DNA of 64,000 bases from Vandiemenella viatica (Eukaryota > Arthropoda > Insecta > Orthoptera > Morabidae): positions 114,132,095 through 114,196,094 of the forward strand of contig CM061920.1 of the NCBI GenBank assembly GCA_031002005.1, read 5' to 3'. The notes beneath the pieces were generated by a model, which worked only from the letters and a program-made list of their open reading frames with translations, did no database searches and had not been told where the DNA came from. Shown here piece after piece: positions 53,868 to 63,950 of the stretch. The number at the start of each line of letters is the position of its first letter. Positions within the stretch are counted from its first letter, which is position 1. Made by a program: the position numbers and the translations under genes.

Positions 53868-54354
53868 GAGGGAGCGATAATTAAGGGCTTCCGGGTGTGG
53901 CGCATTCAATTACGGACCCGCATCCTGCAGCTGCGTGGGGAGCGATAATTCGGGTGTGGCGCAGCTGTGTGTATTCAAATACGAACCCGCATCCTGCCGC
54001 TTGCGAGGGGAGCGATAATTCGGGTGTGGCGCATTCAATTACGAGCCCGCATCCTGCAGCTGTGTGGGGAGCGACCCTAGTTCCTCGGCTCCCCTCCGCT
54101 CCAAGGCGTGAGTCAATTAGCATTAATTAAAATCAATTAAGGCTCCCCACTCCGCAAATCAATTAAAATCAATTAGCCTCAATTAAAATCAATTAAAATT
54201 AATTAGCCTCAATTAAAATTAATTAAAATCAATTAACATTAATTAAAATCAATTAAAATCAATTAAGGACCCCACGCAATTCAATTAAAATCAATTAAAA
54301 TCGGAGGGGGGGGGGAAAAACAAGATGGCGCCGCACCGGTGTATAGACACTACT
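53868..54354 (-). repeat. Polinton right terminal inverted repeat
   Basis: Inverse of 41454-41975: GAGCGATAATTCGGGTGTGG units (about three here against five at the left), AATTAAAATCAATTAAAATC repeats (54120-54300), AAGATGGCGCCGCACCGG and GACACTACT at the end. The start of the element and the duplication GGCTCA follow at 54355. Confidence 0.93.
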
Positions 54355-54360
54355 GGCTCA

Positions 54361-54946
54361 AAATATTATTCCCGATTTTAGTCTCTCGCAAAATATAAAC
54401 TTTGTTTAAATCTGTTGAGTTATGGTAAAACTAGTAATTCTAACAATCAGTTGTACTAATTATTATTGTTTTATTGTATAACTCTGAAGTTATGTGGATT
54501 ATCAAGCCGGAAAAATTATCGATGTGTAGCCAAAATTAAACTGCGTATTTTAGTGTTTATTTTATCTTTGTAGCTGTTACCTCTGAGACACAATAAATTA
54601 TTTAGTTATTTACACGTGGGTTGTTACAGAGTGTTTTTAGAAAATTCATAACATCGGTTCTATGGCTTTAAATGACGTGAAATTAATATGTATGAAACTA
54701 GAAGAATGGATCGTTACGGCAAACGATTCTTTAACTCTGAATTTAAATAGGCTTTGAATAATAAAATGTTGAAGTGGGATGTTCGATTTTACATGTTCAG
54801 TTCATGTTTAAAAATACTTAGAGTGTAGGAAACCATCAGATTTACATGAATTTACTTCTCCTTATGGCTGTTTTATTTTATTAGTTACTTTTTACTGTGT
54901 GACTGTGTTTAAAATTAGTATAGAAGCATTTTATATGTGCAGTGTC
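54361..54946. other. Non-coding part of the host LTR-like element
   Basis: AT-rich, no ORF; continuation of the long TGT...ACA element right of the Polinton. Confidence 0.5.
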
Positions 54947-55320
54947 GGGTTTTATCTAACAGGCAATACCGCTCGCTTCGCGCTGTTAACGTGTCGTCAT
55001 AGTGACGTCCACGTTCACGTACAGTCAATTTTTGTGTGTATTGTGCCCTCGCTACGCTCGGTCACAATAATTTAAATCTGTACAATATCAACATAAACTG
55101 ATATCCCGAAGGTGGATCAGATTGCAGGCGGCCGCTGGTAAGCGGCCGCAGATGTCCGATAACACAACCAGATGTCCAGTGTTTGATGTGTTATCGGACG
55201 TCTGCGGCCGCTTACCAGCGGCCGAATAGTCACAAAAATTGACTGTACGTGAACGTGACGTCACTATGACGACACGTTAACAGCGCGAAGCGAGCGGTAT
55301 TGCCTGTTAGATTAATACCC
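54947..55320. mobile_element. Palindromic MITE
   Basis: The ends GGGTTTTATCTAACAGGC and, inverted, GGGTATTAATCTAACAGGC lie between copies of the 8-bp GCAGTGTC (54939-54946 and 55321-55328). The arms continue almost identical for about 85 bp (AATACCGCTCGCTTCGCGCT, GTCGTCATAGTGACGT). A second inner inverted repeat (GCGGCCGCTGGTAAGCGGCC, TCCGATAACACA) meets near 55165. The left arm has an extra ~90 bp between the two. No coding capacity; the superfamily is not determined. Confidence 0.88.
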
Positions 55321-55328
55321 GCAGTGTC

Positions 55329-56345
55329 TATAGCAAGTTACTTTGTGATTGGATTATCATACAACAGGTTAGTAAAATGTCTTTAAATGTGTTTAGAAAA
55401 TTAATTATGTGTGTTAACTGGTATTTACATGTTCTTATCGCTCTGGAAATGACTCATAAGTGTTAGAATTAATTCCGAAAAGTTGAACAAATTAGTTGGT
55501 TTACCGGCGCCTGTTTATTCACTGATATCTCGTATTTTACGGCTTGAAACAGCTTAACACCTATTAAAACTGAAAGATTAGTTTATTCCCTTTCTATTTG
55601 TCTACATTTTAAATCCTGAAATTACTTAAAAGACCTCAAATTATTTATGTGAACTGTTTAAGAAAATGAGTATTCAAAATCCTCCATAATTACTTCTTGT
55701 GATTATTAAACTCTTGAAAACTATCAGAAATCTGTTAATTAATCTACTACACTGTCTCAGGGATTATACTGTTGACTTTTGGAACTTTAAATGATCAAAT
55801 TTCATTACAATGTGATATCTTCATACTGCTTTAGTCTACTGCCAAACTGTATAAAAATGTGATGTTTATAATGGTTCTAGGCCTGTGTATTATTAGATTT
55901 TTATACTCTTTACTGGACGAAAATCACTTCAGAAATACCAAAGTCTGTTATGCGCCAAAATTTAAGGTTAGATATTACTGTATTGAAACTATCTGTTTAT
56001 CTCTGTAATAAAGTTTATTAACAATGATAAAAGGTTTATTTAGTGGCTGTATTTACTCATTTTAATCATTTCCTTCATTTAAATCGGTTCATAACAATTC
56101 GTTAAACAATGTCAGTATCTGGTATTACGAGTTTACTTTTATATGTTATTACTTGCTTCCTGCTGGAATATCGTTTATTTAATGCCATTTATATGTTATT
56201 TACATTGGTTATGGATTATTTATTCACTTTAGTGTATGGAAAGTGTTGTCATCTCGACTTTACGTGTGGTATCGGATAATAAAGTTAACCCCAAACTTGA
56301 CCGGATTCAAACCAAATATTAAAAATAGAGCGAGGGATACCTTAC
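55329..56345. other. Non-coding, end of the LTR-like element
   Basis: No ORF. Near the right end there is AATAAAG (about 56279) and then TACCTTACA, the presumed 3' end. Confidence 0.5.
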
Positions 56346-56350
56346 AAGTG

Positions 56351-56580
56351 ATCACTTTTTCTTTCAGTTACTTGACAACCTACAAGATTTTTCATCAGCC
56401 TTTATGAGAAAGATATCCAACATGTTTAATCCACTCATATTTTGCTCTACCACTTGTGAAAAACCTCCTTCCCTTATTAAGGAATTTGAAAATCTCTGTT
56501 CCCTTGTATTATTTACCTTATATCCCACCCAGGTAACACCTGGTAAATTTAAATCCCCTCCAATAATTATCATTCTATGC
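56351..56580 (-). pseudogene. LINE-A copy 2, endonuclease part
   Basis: Minus-strand MIIIGGDLNLPGVTWVGYK, RFSNSLIREGGFSQVVEQN and MLDIFLIKADEKSC match LINE-A copy 1 at about 17820-17620. It joins in sequence to the broken end at 40711 once the inserted element is removed. It ends abruptly at 56580. Confidence 0.85.
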
Positions 56581-56800
56581 TTACCTCCAAACTATCAATT
56601 TTGATCTTTCTAAGGCATTTGACATAGTGAGCCATAAAGTGGTTTTAAATAAACTGAAATCTATTGGATTTGATGAAAAAGTCACTTGCTGGGTAGAGGA
56701 ATTTTTAAAAGCCATAAAACATAGTGTTTGAGTAGGAAATACATTATCAAAAATTGTGGAAGTAAACATTGGAGTGCCCCAGGGTTGCTTCATTATTCTA
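56581..56800 (+). pseudogene. LINE RT palm fragment, opposite strand
   Basis: Plus strand: TINFDLSKAFDIVSHKVVLN, KVTCWVEEFLKAIKH and VEVNIGVPQGC, closely like the LINE-A RT palm. It contains one in-frame stop and lacks the FADD block. It directly abuts the minus-strand endonuclease piece. Confidence 0.8.
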
Positions 56801-56970
56801 ATGAATTACTATGTTAGTTTGGGCATGTTAATATAATGAAGAGTACAAGATTACCAAAGGTTTATCTGAAAAATAGGATAACAGTTAAAAGACTAGTGGG
56901 AAGACCAATAAGAAGATCGATAGACCTACTGTAGGTGGACATTGAGGGAAGAGGCTGGAACTGGGAATGT
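56801..56970 (+). pseudogene. LINE-D-type C-terminal fragment
   Basis: The plus-strand frame reads FGHVNIMKSTRLPKVYLKN, KRLVGRPIRRSIDLL and DIEGRGWNWECT, the end of an RTE-style LINE ORF2 (F-G-H, then G-R-P-x-x-R, then R-G-W-x-W). It is followed at once by the Tc1 element. Confidence 0.65.
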
Positions 56971-57002
56971 ACACAGTCTAGTCACATTAATGTGACCAAC
57001 TC

Positions 57003-58648
57003 TCAAAAACCAGAATAACCACCTTTGGCAGGGCAGACCACTGCGAGGCGTGCAGGAAGAGAGTCAATTAGGTTTCTGAAGGTGTTCACTGGGATGTTGA
57101 GCCATGCTGACTCCAGTGCCGTGGCCAGCTGTGCTAGATTACGCAGTTGAGGATCCATGGCATGAACAACCCGATCGAGGTGATCCCACAGAATCTGGAT
57201 TGGGTTTAAATCCAGTGAGTTTGCTGGCCAGGGGAGTAAGGTAAATTCATCCTGGTGTTCTTCGAACCACGCACATACACTGCGACCTGTATGACACCTC
57301 GCATTGTCCTGCTGGTAGATGCCATCATTCTGAGGAAAAATTATTCGCATATAGGGATGGACATGGTCCACAAGGACGGATACATAGTTGTGCTGATCCA
57401 TCGTGCCTTCCACAATGATGAGTTCGCCCAGTGAATGCCAAGAAAACATTCCCCAAACCATAATGCTCCCTCCTCCACCCTGGATCCTTCCGGCAATTGT
57501 TGCAGGGTGTTTGTTTTCAGATGTTTCACGCCAGACTCTCCAACATCCATCTGTCGCCACTCTGTGGACATCCAGTTGCGGTACTGGCGTGCAAATTCCA
57601 GCCTTCGTCGCCGATGAACAGCAGTCAGCATAGGTGCATTAACCAGGCATCTGCTGCGGAGGCCCATGCGCAGCAATGTTTGCTGAACTGTTGTTGAGGA
57701 TACACTCTTGGTAGCCCCTTGGTTCATCTGGGCGGTCAGTTGTTCAACAGTTGCACGTCTATTTGCCCGAATGCATCTCCATAGCCTTCATTCGCCTCTG
57801 TCATCTACAGCACGTGGTGCACCACATTGTAACGCGATTCGTTGTATGTAACGATTTATTATATGGACTTTTACAGGTTTGTTACTAACAGTCAGTCGCC
57901 ACCCGGTACCCGGGAAGATAACCATGATTGTCGATACAACCCTTATCCCTGGCTATCTATTTCTAAAGAAAGTTTATTTATGTGTAAGCGCTAAACTTCA
58001 AACTGTTTATTTAAAATACACACAGCCAGTCCAGTACCAGTCTCACATTACAAAACAATAAATCAGGCATCGTACAACTTCAACGAAGATTACAGGTTAG
58101 CAGTTAGAACACAAACTCATCAATACACATGGTTATAATTCGCCTGTCCAATCTCGGCTAATACACTACTTTAAAGCACTGCAATGTGCGACACATGTTG
58201 AAATACACATTCCTAACGATCAACACGTTGCGTGACCATCTCCAATGGTTGCCGGCTTCATACCTCTACTATCATGGCGGTCTGCTAGATAGCTCGACCT
58301 TACAGCCAATCACAGTTCTTTTCGTCGCCAATGATCCTGCTGACCAATCATGTGTTTCCTTGTTACACTCCTTACACCAAATACCATCCCTCAGTGTAAG
58401 CTGACCACTCCTTCTTTCATTTACTAATCAACACTCTCGTTACAACATGTTCCATGCCACTGATTTTGAATAGTGCCATTTTGCCATGCACGGTATACTT
58501 TCATCGCGGCGGCACGTGAACAGTTCACAAAATTAGCCGTTTCCGAAATGCTTCCACCCTTGGCCCGAAAGTCAATAAACATGCCCTTTTGGACGTCGGA
58601 TAAATCGCTACATTTCTGCATTATGCCAATGATTGAAATGCTTTCCAA
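57003..58648 (-). pseudogene. Tc1-like transposase, split and mutated
   Basis: The N-terminal HTH is at 58648-58449 (MQKCSDLSDVQKGMFIDFRA, AMKVYRAWQNGTIQ). After the LTR insertion the protein continues from about 57825 to 57003: LLRMGLRSRCLVNAPML, HRRRRLEFARQYRNWM, GRIQGGGGSIMVWGMFSWH, YQQDNARCHTGRSVCAWFEE (second Asp present), NSLDLNPIQILWDHLDRVV. The last carries Gln where the DD34E family has its catalytic Glu. It ends AKGGYSGF with a stop at 57003. A frame change lies near 57560. Confidence 0.92.
57828..58444. mobile_element. Solo LTR inside the Tc1 element
   Basis: Starts TGTAACGCGATTCG and ends CTCTCGTTACA, flanked by ACAT (57824-57827 and 58445-58448). TGT/ACA ends and a 4-bp duplication fit an LTR; its 617 bp hold no ORF of note. 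AATAAA at about 58057-58062 in plus orientation could be the poly(A) signal. Confidence 0.7.
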
Positions 58649-58771
58649 TGCCCTAGGACATCCTTTATATACACTCCACTGTAATGTGCTGCCACCTGCC
58701 TTCTGTGATTGGTTATTTCACGTTGACGTCGAAAGTAGGTGGTGGGCACATTAATGTAACTGGACTGTGTA

Positions 58772-59171
58772 TTATGGACATGGAAACTTTTCTAGACACG
58801 GGACAGTGGAAGACTAACCACCAAGACAGAAACACAGGAAGATTCACCTACTATGCCCAGGAAACTGGATATTGTCCACAATGATAATGATGGCGAATCT
58901 CATATGTAACTGTAGTGATATCCGAGTTTTTGCTCACACCCAACATAAATGATGCTAATGGTTCAGGCGGTATATTCAGTTTCAAGAAGACAACTTTTCC
59001 AACTACACGTATTTCACTAACTGTATGTTTTATTAACACTTACAATGTGACTTTAGTATTACCAATTAAAAGCAAAGCACACTATGACCGAACATCGCAA
59101 CAAATGTAAAATCTCACACACTTTTTCCATTTTAGTATTTTTGATGCTCTTATTTAATAAATTATAACCTC
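58772..59171. other. No recognised feature
   Basis: Short ORFs only, no shared repeats detected. Confidence 0.45.
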
Positions 59172-59935
59172 ACTATTTATGAGGAAAGGAAAGATAAGTT
59201 ATACCCTACACTCACTGAAGTTGAAGGGAGGATGGCAGCAGCAACAGGAAATAATATTAAAACACAATATACCACAACCTATCACATATACCAGCTCACC
59301 TGCCTCCACTGCCCAAGTTCTTACATTGTCCTTCGAGCTCATTATCCATCAGAACGAATGGTCACAGGCAAACAGTTTATACCCAAAACCTAGACCTTCC
59401 TGTTGCTCATCATGCCAGCACTCATAATACCCATGACCTCAATAATTGCTTCACAGAGCCATTGCAGTACTTCCAGATACAACTTCCCTGTCTGAACGCT
59501 GCAGGTGGGAATGGGCCTACCAACATATCCTGCAGACTAGACATCTCCCAGGCCTCAATTTCAGATAATTGCTTCCATCCCACCCTTTTAAACACATCAC
59601 TGGCCAGAGCAATAGATTCACTATATATAGAAATTATACCAAATTTATTTTAGATTTTATTATTATTATTTCTACTTTGAAATGTCCTATTAATACTTGT
59701 GAGTATATTATCATTGCTCCCCCCACAGCCTCCAATCGTCAAGTTCATTCTCAATGTGGCTGTGTTGACCATGAGATTTGCGTGAGCTTAGCCACATGTT
59801 TCTTTCTACTTGACAAAAGGAAGCCCCAAAATGTTGTGTTTGTATATTATTTCACGTTGCTGCTGTCCTCCTTGCTTCAACTTTGGTGAGTGTTGGGTGT
59901 AATATATCTTTCCTTTCCACATAAATATTGCCTCA
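59172..59935. repeat. Foldback repeat with ~95-bp arms
   Basis: The left arm (GAGGAAAGGAAAGATAAGTT, CACTCACTGAAGTTGAAGGG, GGCAGCAGCAAC) is the imperfect inverse of the right arm near 59840-59935 (GCTGCTGTCCTCCTTGCTTC, AACTTTGGTGAGTGTTGGG). The interior of about 580 bp includes CAGTACTTCCAGATACAACTT and carries no convincing ORF. A single arm occurs also at 6370-6490. Confidence 0.7.
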
Positions 59936-60429
59936 TGGCAGTTCTTTCACTCTGTTGTTACCAATATAACCTCGCTATAATAGACACCAACAGCATTAAT
60001 TTCATACTAGATAACTCATGCGAAAATTTCACGAATAAAATACGATGAATAATGAGGTTGAATGCTTGTAACATAATGAAAAGTAGAACTGCACTTTTGT
60101 AGCAAATATATATTTGTTTAGTGTAATAGGTAGGCATCAAAATACTTACAACATATTATGAAACAGAAAAATTTAAAACACTCTGTATTATGACAAACTG
60201 TCACTGATCTTAACAGAATACAACCAACATGAACAAAATGCACACAGCATATCAACATCTTTGTGATATGTGATGCTGTGCAAATAAAATGTTTACATTG
60301 TAATTGTATAGCAAAACAAAACTGTTTCCGTAATAGAAAAAAATATCCGAATAGTTACTCATTGTATAAAAAAGTTTATTGACATCTCTGTGATGTCTGC
60401 TGCTGAATTTTGGATCTTGGCTCTGAACT
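59936..60429. other. No recognised feature
   Basis: AT-rich sequence without ORFs, leading into the tandem array. Confidence 0.45.
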
Positions 60430-61690
60430 GTCTCATACGTGTGACCGATTTAAGCATCAAATTTCAAAAAATTCTTTCTTAATATATGATTTTACCTATT
60501 TGGAGATAATAACACGCTGTAGTAATAATATTGATACTTTTGCCCTTTAAGTGTCGAATTTCAAAAAATTTCTTTTATAAAATAGGGTGTGACCAAAGCA
60601 GACACCTTGGTCTTTAAAATGATACCTCATTTATCGATTTCTGTTTGCAATCAAGCAAGGTATGAAAAAAAGTTTTAGAAACGATGATATTTTTGCCCCT
60701 TAAGGGTTGAATTTGGAGATATTTCTTTCATAAAATATTATTTGACAATAGTGTATACTTTAATGTTTAAAACAATAACTCATTTATCCATTTCGGTTAG
60801 GTATCAAGTGAGATAAATAACTCATGACAGAAAAATGCATTGCCCTTCTAGCTTCAAATTTTGGAAAATTTCTTTCTTAAAATATGGCGTAGCAGAACTG
60901 AAGACCTTAAGAAGATAAGAGTCTTTAAAATGATACCTCGTTTATCGTTTTTGTTTCATTATCAAGGGAGATAAATGTCTCGAGACACAAAAAACGTATT
61001 TTAAAAATACTGATATTTTTTCCCATTAAGGGTTAAATTCAGAAAAAATTCATGTGAAGTGACACACAGTGGAAACCTTAATTTTTAAAATGATACCTCA
61101 TTTATCTATTAATGGAGATAAATGACTTGTGACACACAAAAACGATATAAAACCATTGATACTCTTTCCCTTTAAGTGTTGAATTTTTTTTTTTAAATCG
61201 TTCTTAGTACATGTTATCACCAAAGCTGACACATTAATATTCATAATCTTAATTCTTTTATCAATTACGGCTAGATATTCAAGGAGATAAATGGCTCAAG
61301 ACAGAAAAAAACCGTTTTAGAAAAATGACATTTTTGCCCTTTAAGGGTCAAATTACGAAAAATTCCTTTCTAAAAATATAATGTTACCACGGCGGAAACC
61401 TTAGTCTTTAATATGATACCTTATAGATATTAAGGGAGATAAATGGCTCGTGACACAAAAATGCTTTGTAGAACCATTAATATTATTTCCCTTTAAGGGT
61501 TGAATTCCAAATACAAATCTTTCTTAATATATGATATCACCAAAGTTGAAACATTAATATTCATAATCCTACTTCATTTAGTGATTTCTGTTAGAAATCC
61601 AGGGAGATAAATGGCTCAAGACACAAAAAACGCATTTTAGAAATATTTATATTTTTCCCCTTTAGGGGAGAGGGGGGGAAATACACGCAC
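60430..61690 (+). repeat. Degenerate tandem array, ~160-bp period
   Basis: About eight units. Common blocks: TTTGCCCTTTAAGGGTCGAA-like, TTTCAAAAAATTTCTTTC, AAAATGATACCTCATTTATC and GGAGATAAATGGCTCAAGAC then ACAAAAAACG. Units differ by many substitutions and small deletions. It is unrelated in sequence to the R1 array at 30130-32480. Confidence 0.8.
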
Positions 61691-62057
61691 CTAAGGAAAA
61701 ATCGATTTAAATTCTTCATTATCTCATTAAAAACCTAAGAAAACCACTGCATACCATACTTTGGACATTTATCGACCTGTTCCAACTGGCTGAAAATAGT
61801 TATGAACATTACTTTAATTTTTATAATTAAAATAAAAAAAAGTGCAAACGCGTGGTATTACCCACCGCTGAGGGTAATGACACGCATGGGATGGGGTAAT
61901 AACACGCAAAACAAACAATGCATAATAATGGACAATACACATTATTTTTTATTACTATATTAGTTTAGTTTGTTGAATACATTAATGAACAAAATAATAA
62001 TGTATTTTAAACATGTATTTTTATTAAGTGTTTATAGGCGTGAAAAAGAGTTCAGTT
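61691..62057. other. 3' flank of the pogo-like gene
   Basis: Contains GGTATTACCC, GGGTAATGACACGC and GGGTAATAACACGC (61852-61915), short related words that may belong to the element's 3' terminal or subterminal repeats. The exact end was not found. Confidence 0.4.
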
Positions 62058-63950
62058 TCATTTATAACAATCATCACACTTGTAACCTTTTGGAGTGTTC
62101 CAGCCACTACATTCTTTATGGCTCCACCTACTACATGAAACACATCTGTACCATAGTTCTCCATCTTTTCCAAACTCTCCGCAAACTAAACAGACATCTA
62201 AAAACGCCGTTGGATTAACATCATCCATTTCGGTAGCATCATGAATGTCCTTTAGGTCATCTTGGATGTTACTTTCACTTTCTAGTTCCAGTTTCCTATT
62301 GCATGCTGTCTGTTTCTTCTTTGAGCCATTCTTAAGCAGTAGAATAGTGCGCTTATCTTCTTTATCCGTTAGTTTTCTTTTCTTATTTTCTTTTTCGTGG
62401 CTTCTTTTGCTTTCTTTATTGATAACTCCATTTGCAGTTTTTCCTTCTCTGGGGTTGCTGTAAGGATCACTGACTTTCCCTTTTGCTTTCCTTTATCTTG
62501 TTTTGTCTTAGGAATAACTTCTTTTTGTTTTGGAATAGGAGAAATGTCAGATACACTAATATGATTGTCACTTGAACTTTTAGTTGATTTTGTTGAGACC
62601 TCTTCAACCAAAAGTGGAACATCTTCTGCCGATGATCCAGGAATCTGTTCTTGACTACGTGCTGAGATAACTGTTTCCTGTATAGAGGCAACCACACCAT
62701 TTCCATTTGTTGCATTCGAGATTCCTTCTTCTTCAAGGACAATGTCCCTGAAGGTCTCATATTGTTCTAAGTCAACACGTTGAAATTTGTGTGGATTTAA
62801 AGGACAAATTCCACATGCCTTGAACCCCGACTGTCCTTTGTCCATAGTAGCAACCTTAATGTATGCCTTATTAAAAAGTTCAGCTAACTCATAAGGTGTA
62901 ATTTTTTGATACACCCTTGACTGCATATACAGGTCACACTCTCAATTAAAGGCTGATTTCAAAGAAGAAAAGAAAGTAACGTCAAGCGGTTGAAGCTTGT
63001 GAGAAGTGTGTGGAGGTATGGTTACCATGACAATAGAATTTTTTTTACAGAATTCAAAAATATCAAGTGAAATGTGACTACTGTGATTATCTAAAATCAG
63101 CAGCACCGGGTCGTCAACAGATGATTTTACATGCTTCTGGAAATGCTGGAGCCATTCAAAAAATAATGACTCATTGGACCAACCATTGACAGAACAACCA
63201 TATATTGCTCCAACTGGTCCACCTTTACTTAAGACATGTGACATTCTTTTCCTGGGGAAGATGAACATAGGGGGAATGTACGTGCCAGCAGCGCTGAAAC
63301 AACATATTGCTGTAACGTTTTTTCCCCCTTTCCCAAGAGGTAGCCCCTCCTATTTGTTTAACACCTTTAGGAGCCAAAATTCTGTTAGGCTTTTGTACGG
63401 TATTTATGCCCGTTTCATCGACATTGAACACTCGACCCTCTTTAAATTTATATTTTTCAAAGACATGCTCAACATTTTTAAAATATGCATTAACCTGTTC
63501 TTCATTAAATGCCTGTATTCTATTAATGCTAGTTGCTTCAGGTTTTCTCGGGCTAATACTCGGGTTTCTTTTTAAAAACAGAGCTAGCCAATCCCTTCCA
63601 GCTAATCTTGATGACTTATCAAAATTGTTTGGGATCTTGTTAGCCTCTGCGAACTCAAACGCAATCTTTCGCAGCTGGATGCTTGTAATGCCGTAAAACA
63701 GCTTGGCCATCGTAATAACATGATCCCTAATCTCATTTTCCTGTTCAATAGAAAATGTGGGTTTTTCCCCAAGTTTTGGCCCCGTGGTATTTTTTGCTCT
63801 CATTCGTGTACGCAGAGTAGCTTCGTGAATCCCAAAAGTTCTTGATACTTCTCTTATTTTTTCCCCCGATTTTATGGCTTCAAGACACTTGCGAAGTTCC
63901 TCTTGGGTCCATTTTGCTTTCTGCGTTTTCCTTTTATAATATCTAGTCAT
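62058..63950 (-). pseudogene. pogo/Tigger-like transposase with PHD-like finger, broken
   Basis: The minus strand starts at 63950 (MTRYYKRKTQKAKWTQEELR) with a Psq-type HTH (LEAIKSGEKIREVSRTFGIH), then a CENP-B-like HTH (63780-63500; LAGRDWLALFLKRNPSIS). The DDE_1 catalytic part has FNVDETGINT (first Asp), [16 protein letters not shown] (second Asp) and [15 protein letters not shown] (third Asp), so all three acidic residues remain. A Ser/Lys-rich linker follows to about 62380. The C-terminal zinc finger (62190-62058) has CLVCGEF, WYRCVSCSRWSHKECSGW and YKCDDC, a C4HC3-like PHD pattern. Breaks: a frame change near 63255, a stop at 62942, and a frame change near 62380 in an A-rich tract. The 5' TIR would lie beyond the window. 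Confidence 0.9.

Larger units (their letters stand above)
41454..54354 (+). mobile_element. Polinton/Maverick DNA transposon
   Basis: The 12.9 kb element is bounded by inverted repeats starting AGTAGTGTCTA and flanked by the 6-bp duplication GGCTCA (41448-41453 and 54355-54360); the AGT end and 6-bp duplication are Polinton hallmarks. It encodes a family B DNA polymerase of the protein-primed type (plus strand) and a retroviral-type integrase (minus strand), converging near 47.1-47.5 kb. A LINE (48590-50625) and a 1000-N gap (51481-52480) interrupt it. Protease, packaging ATPase and capsid genes were not recognised. Confidence 0.95.
40716..56346. mobile_element. Long TGT...ACA element, probable solo LTR, hosting a Polinton
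   Basis: LINE-A copy 2 is broken at AGTG (40712-40715) and resumes after AGTG (56347-56350). The inserted DNA starts TGTCAGGGACAAGTCG and ends GAGCGAGGGATACCTTACA. TGT/ACA ends with a 4-bp duplication are those of LTR retrotransposons. Removing the Polinton (41454-54354) and the MITE (54947-55320) leaves about 2.3 kb without ORFs, with AATAAAG near the right end (56279-56284). A long solo LTR is the simplest reading; no second LTR copy is present to prove it. Confidence 0.6.
56972..58769 (-). mobile_element. Tc1-like transposon, split by a solo LTR
   Basis: The TIRs CACAGTCTAGTCACATTAAT (left) and CACAGTCCAGTTACATTAAT (right, inverted) are flanked by TA (56970-56971, 58770-58771). After removal of the insert 57828-58444 and one ACAT copy the length is about 1.18 kb, normal for Tc1. 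The transposase is on the minus strand. Confidence 0.93.

Noticed and set aside
56351..56800. 5' inversion of LINE-A by twin priming
   Set aside because: The RT fragment on the plus strand lies downstream of the endonuclease in the element and is already partly present in the minus-strand copy, so one twin-primed insertion does not explain it.
60430..61690. CRISPR array from regularly spaced repeats
   Set aside because: Units are about 160 bp, degenerate over their full length, with no short conserved repeat and unique spacer alternation; the DNA is eukaryotic.
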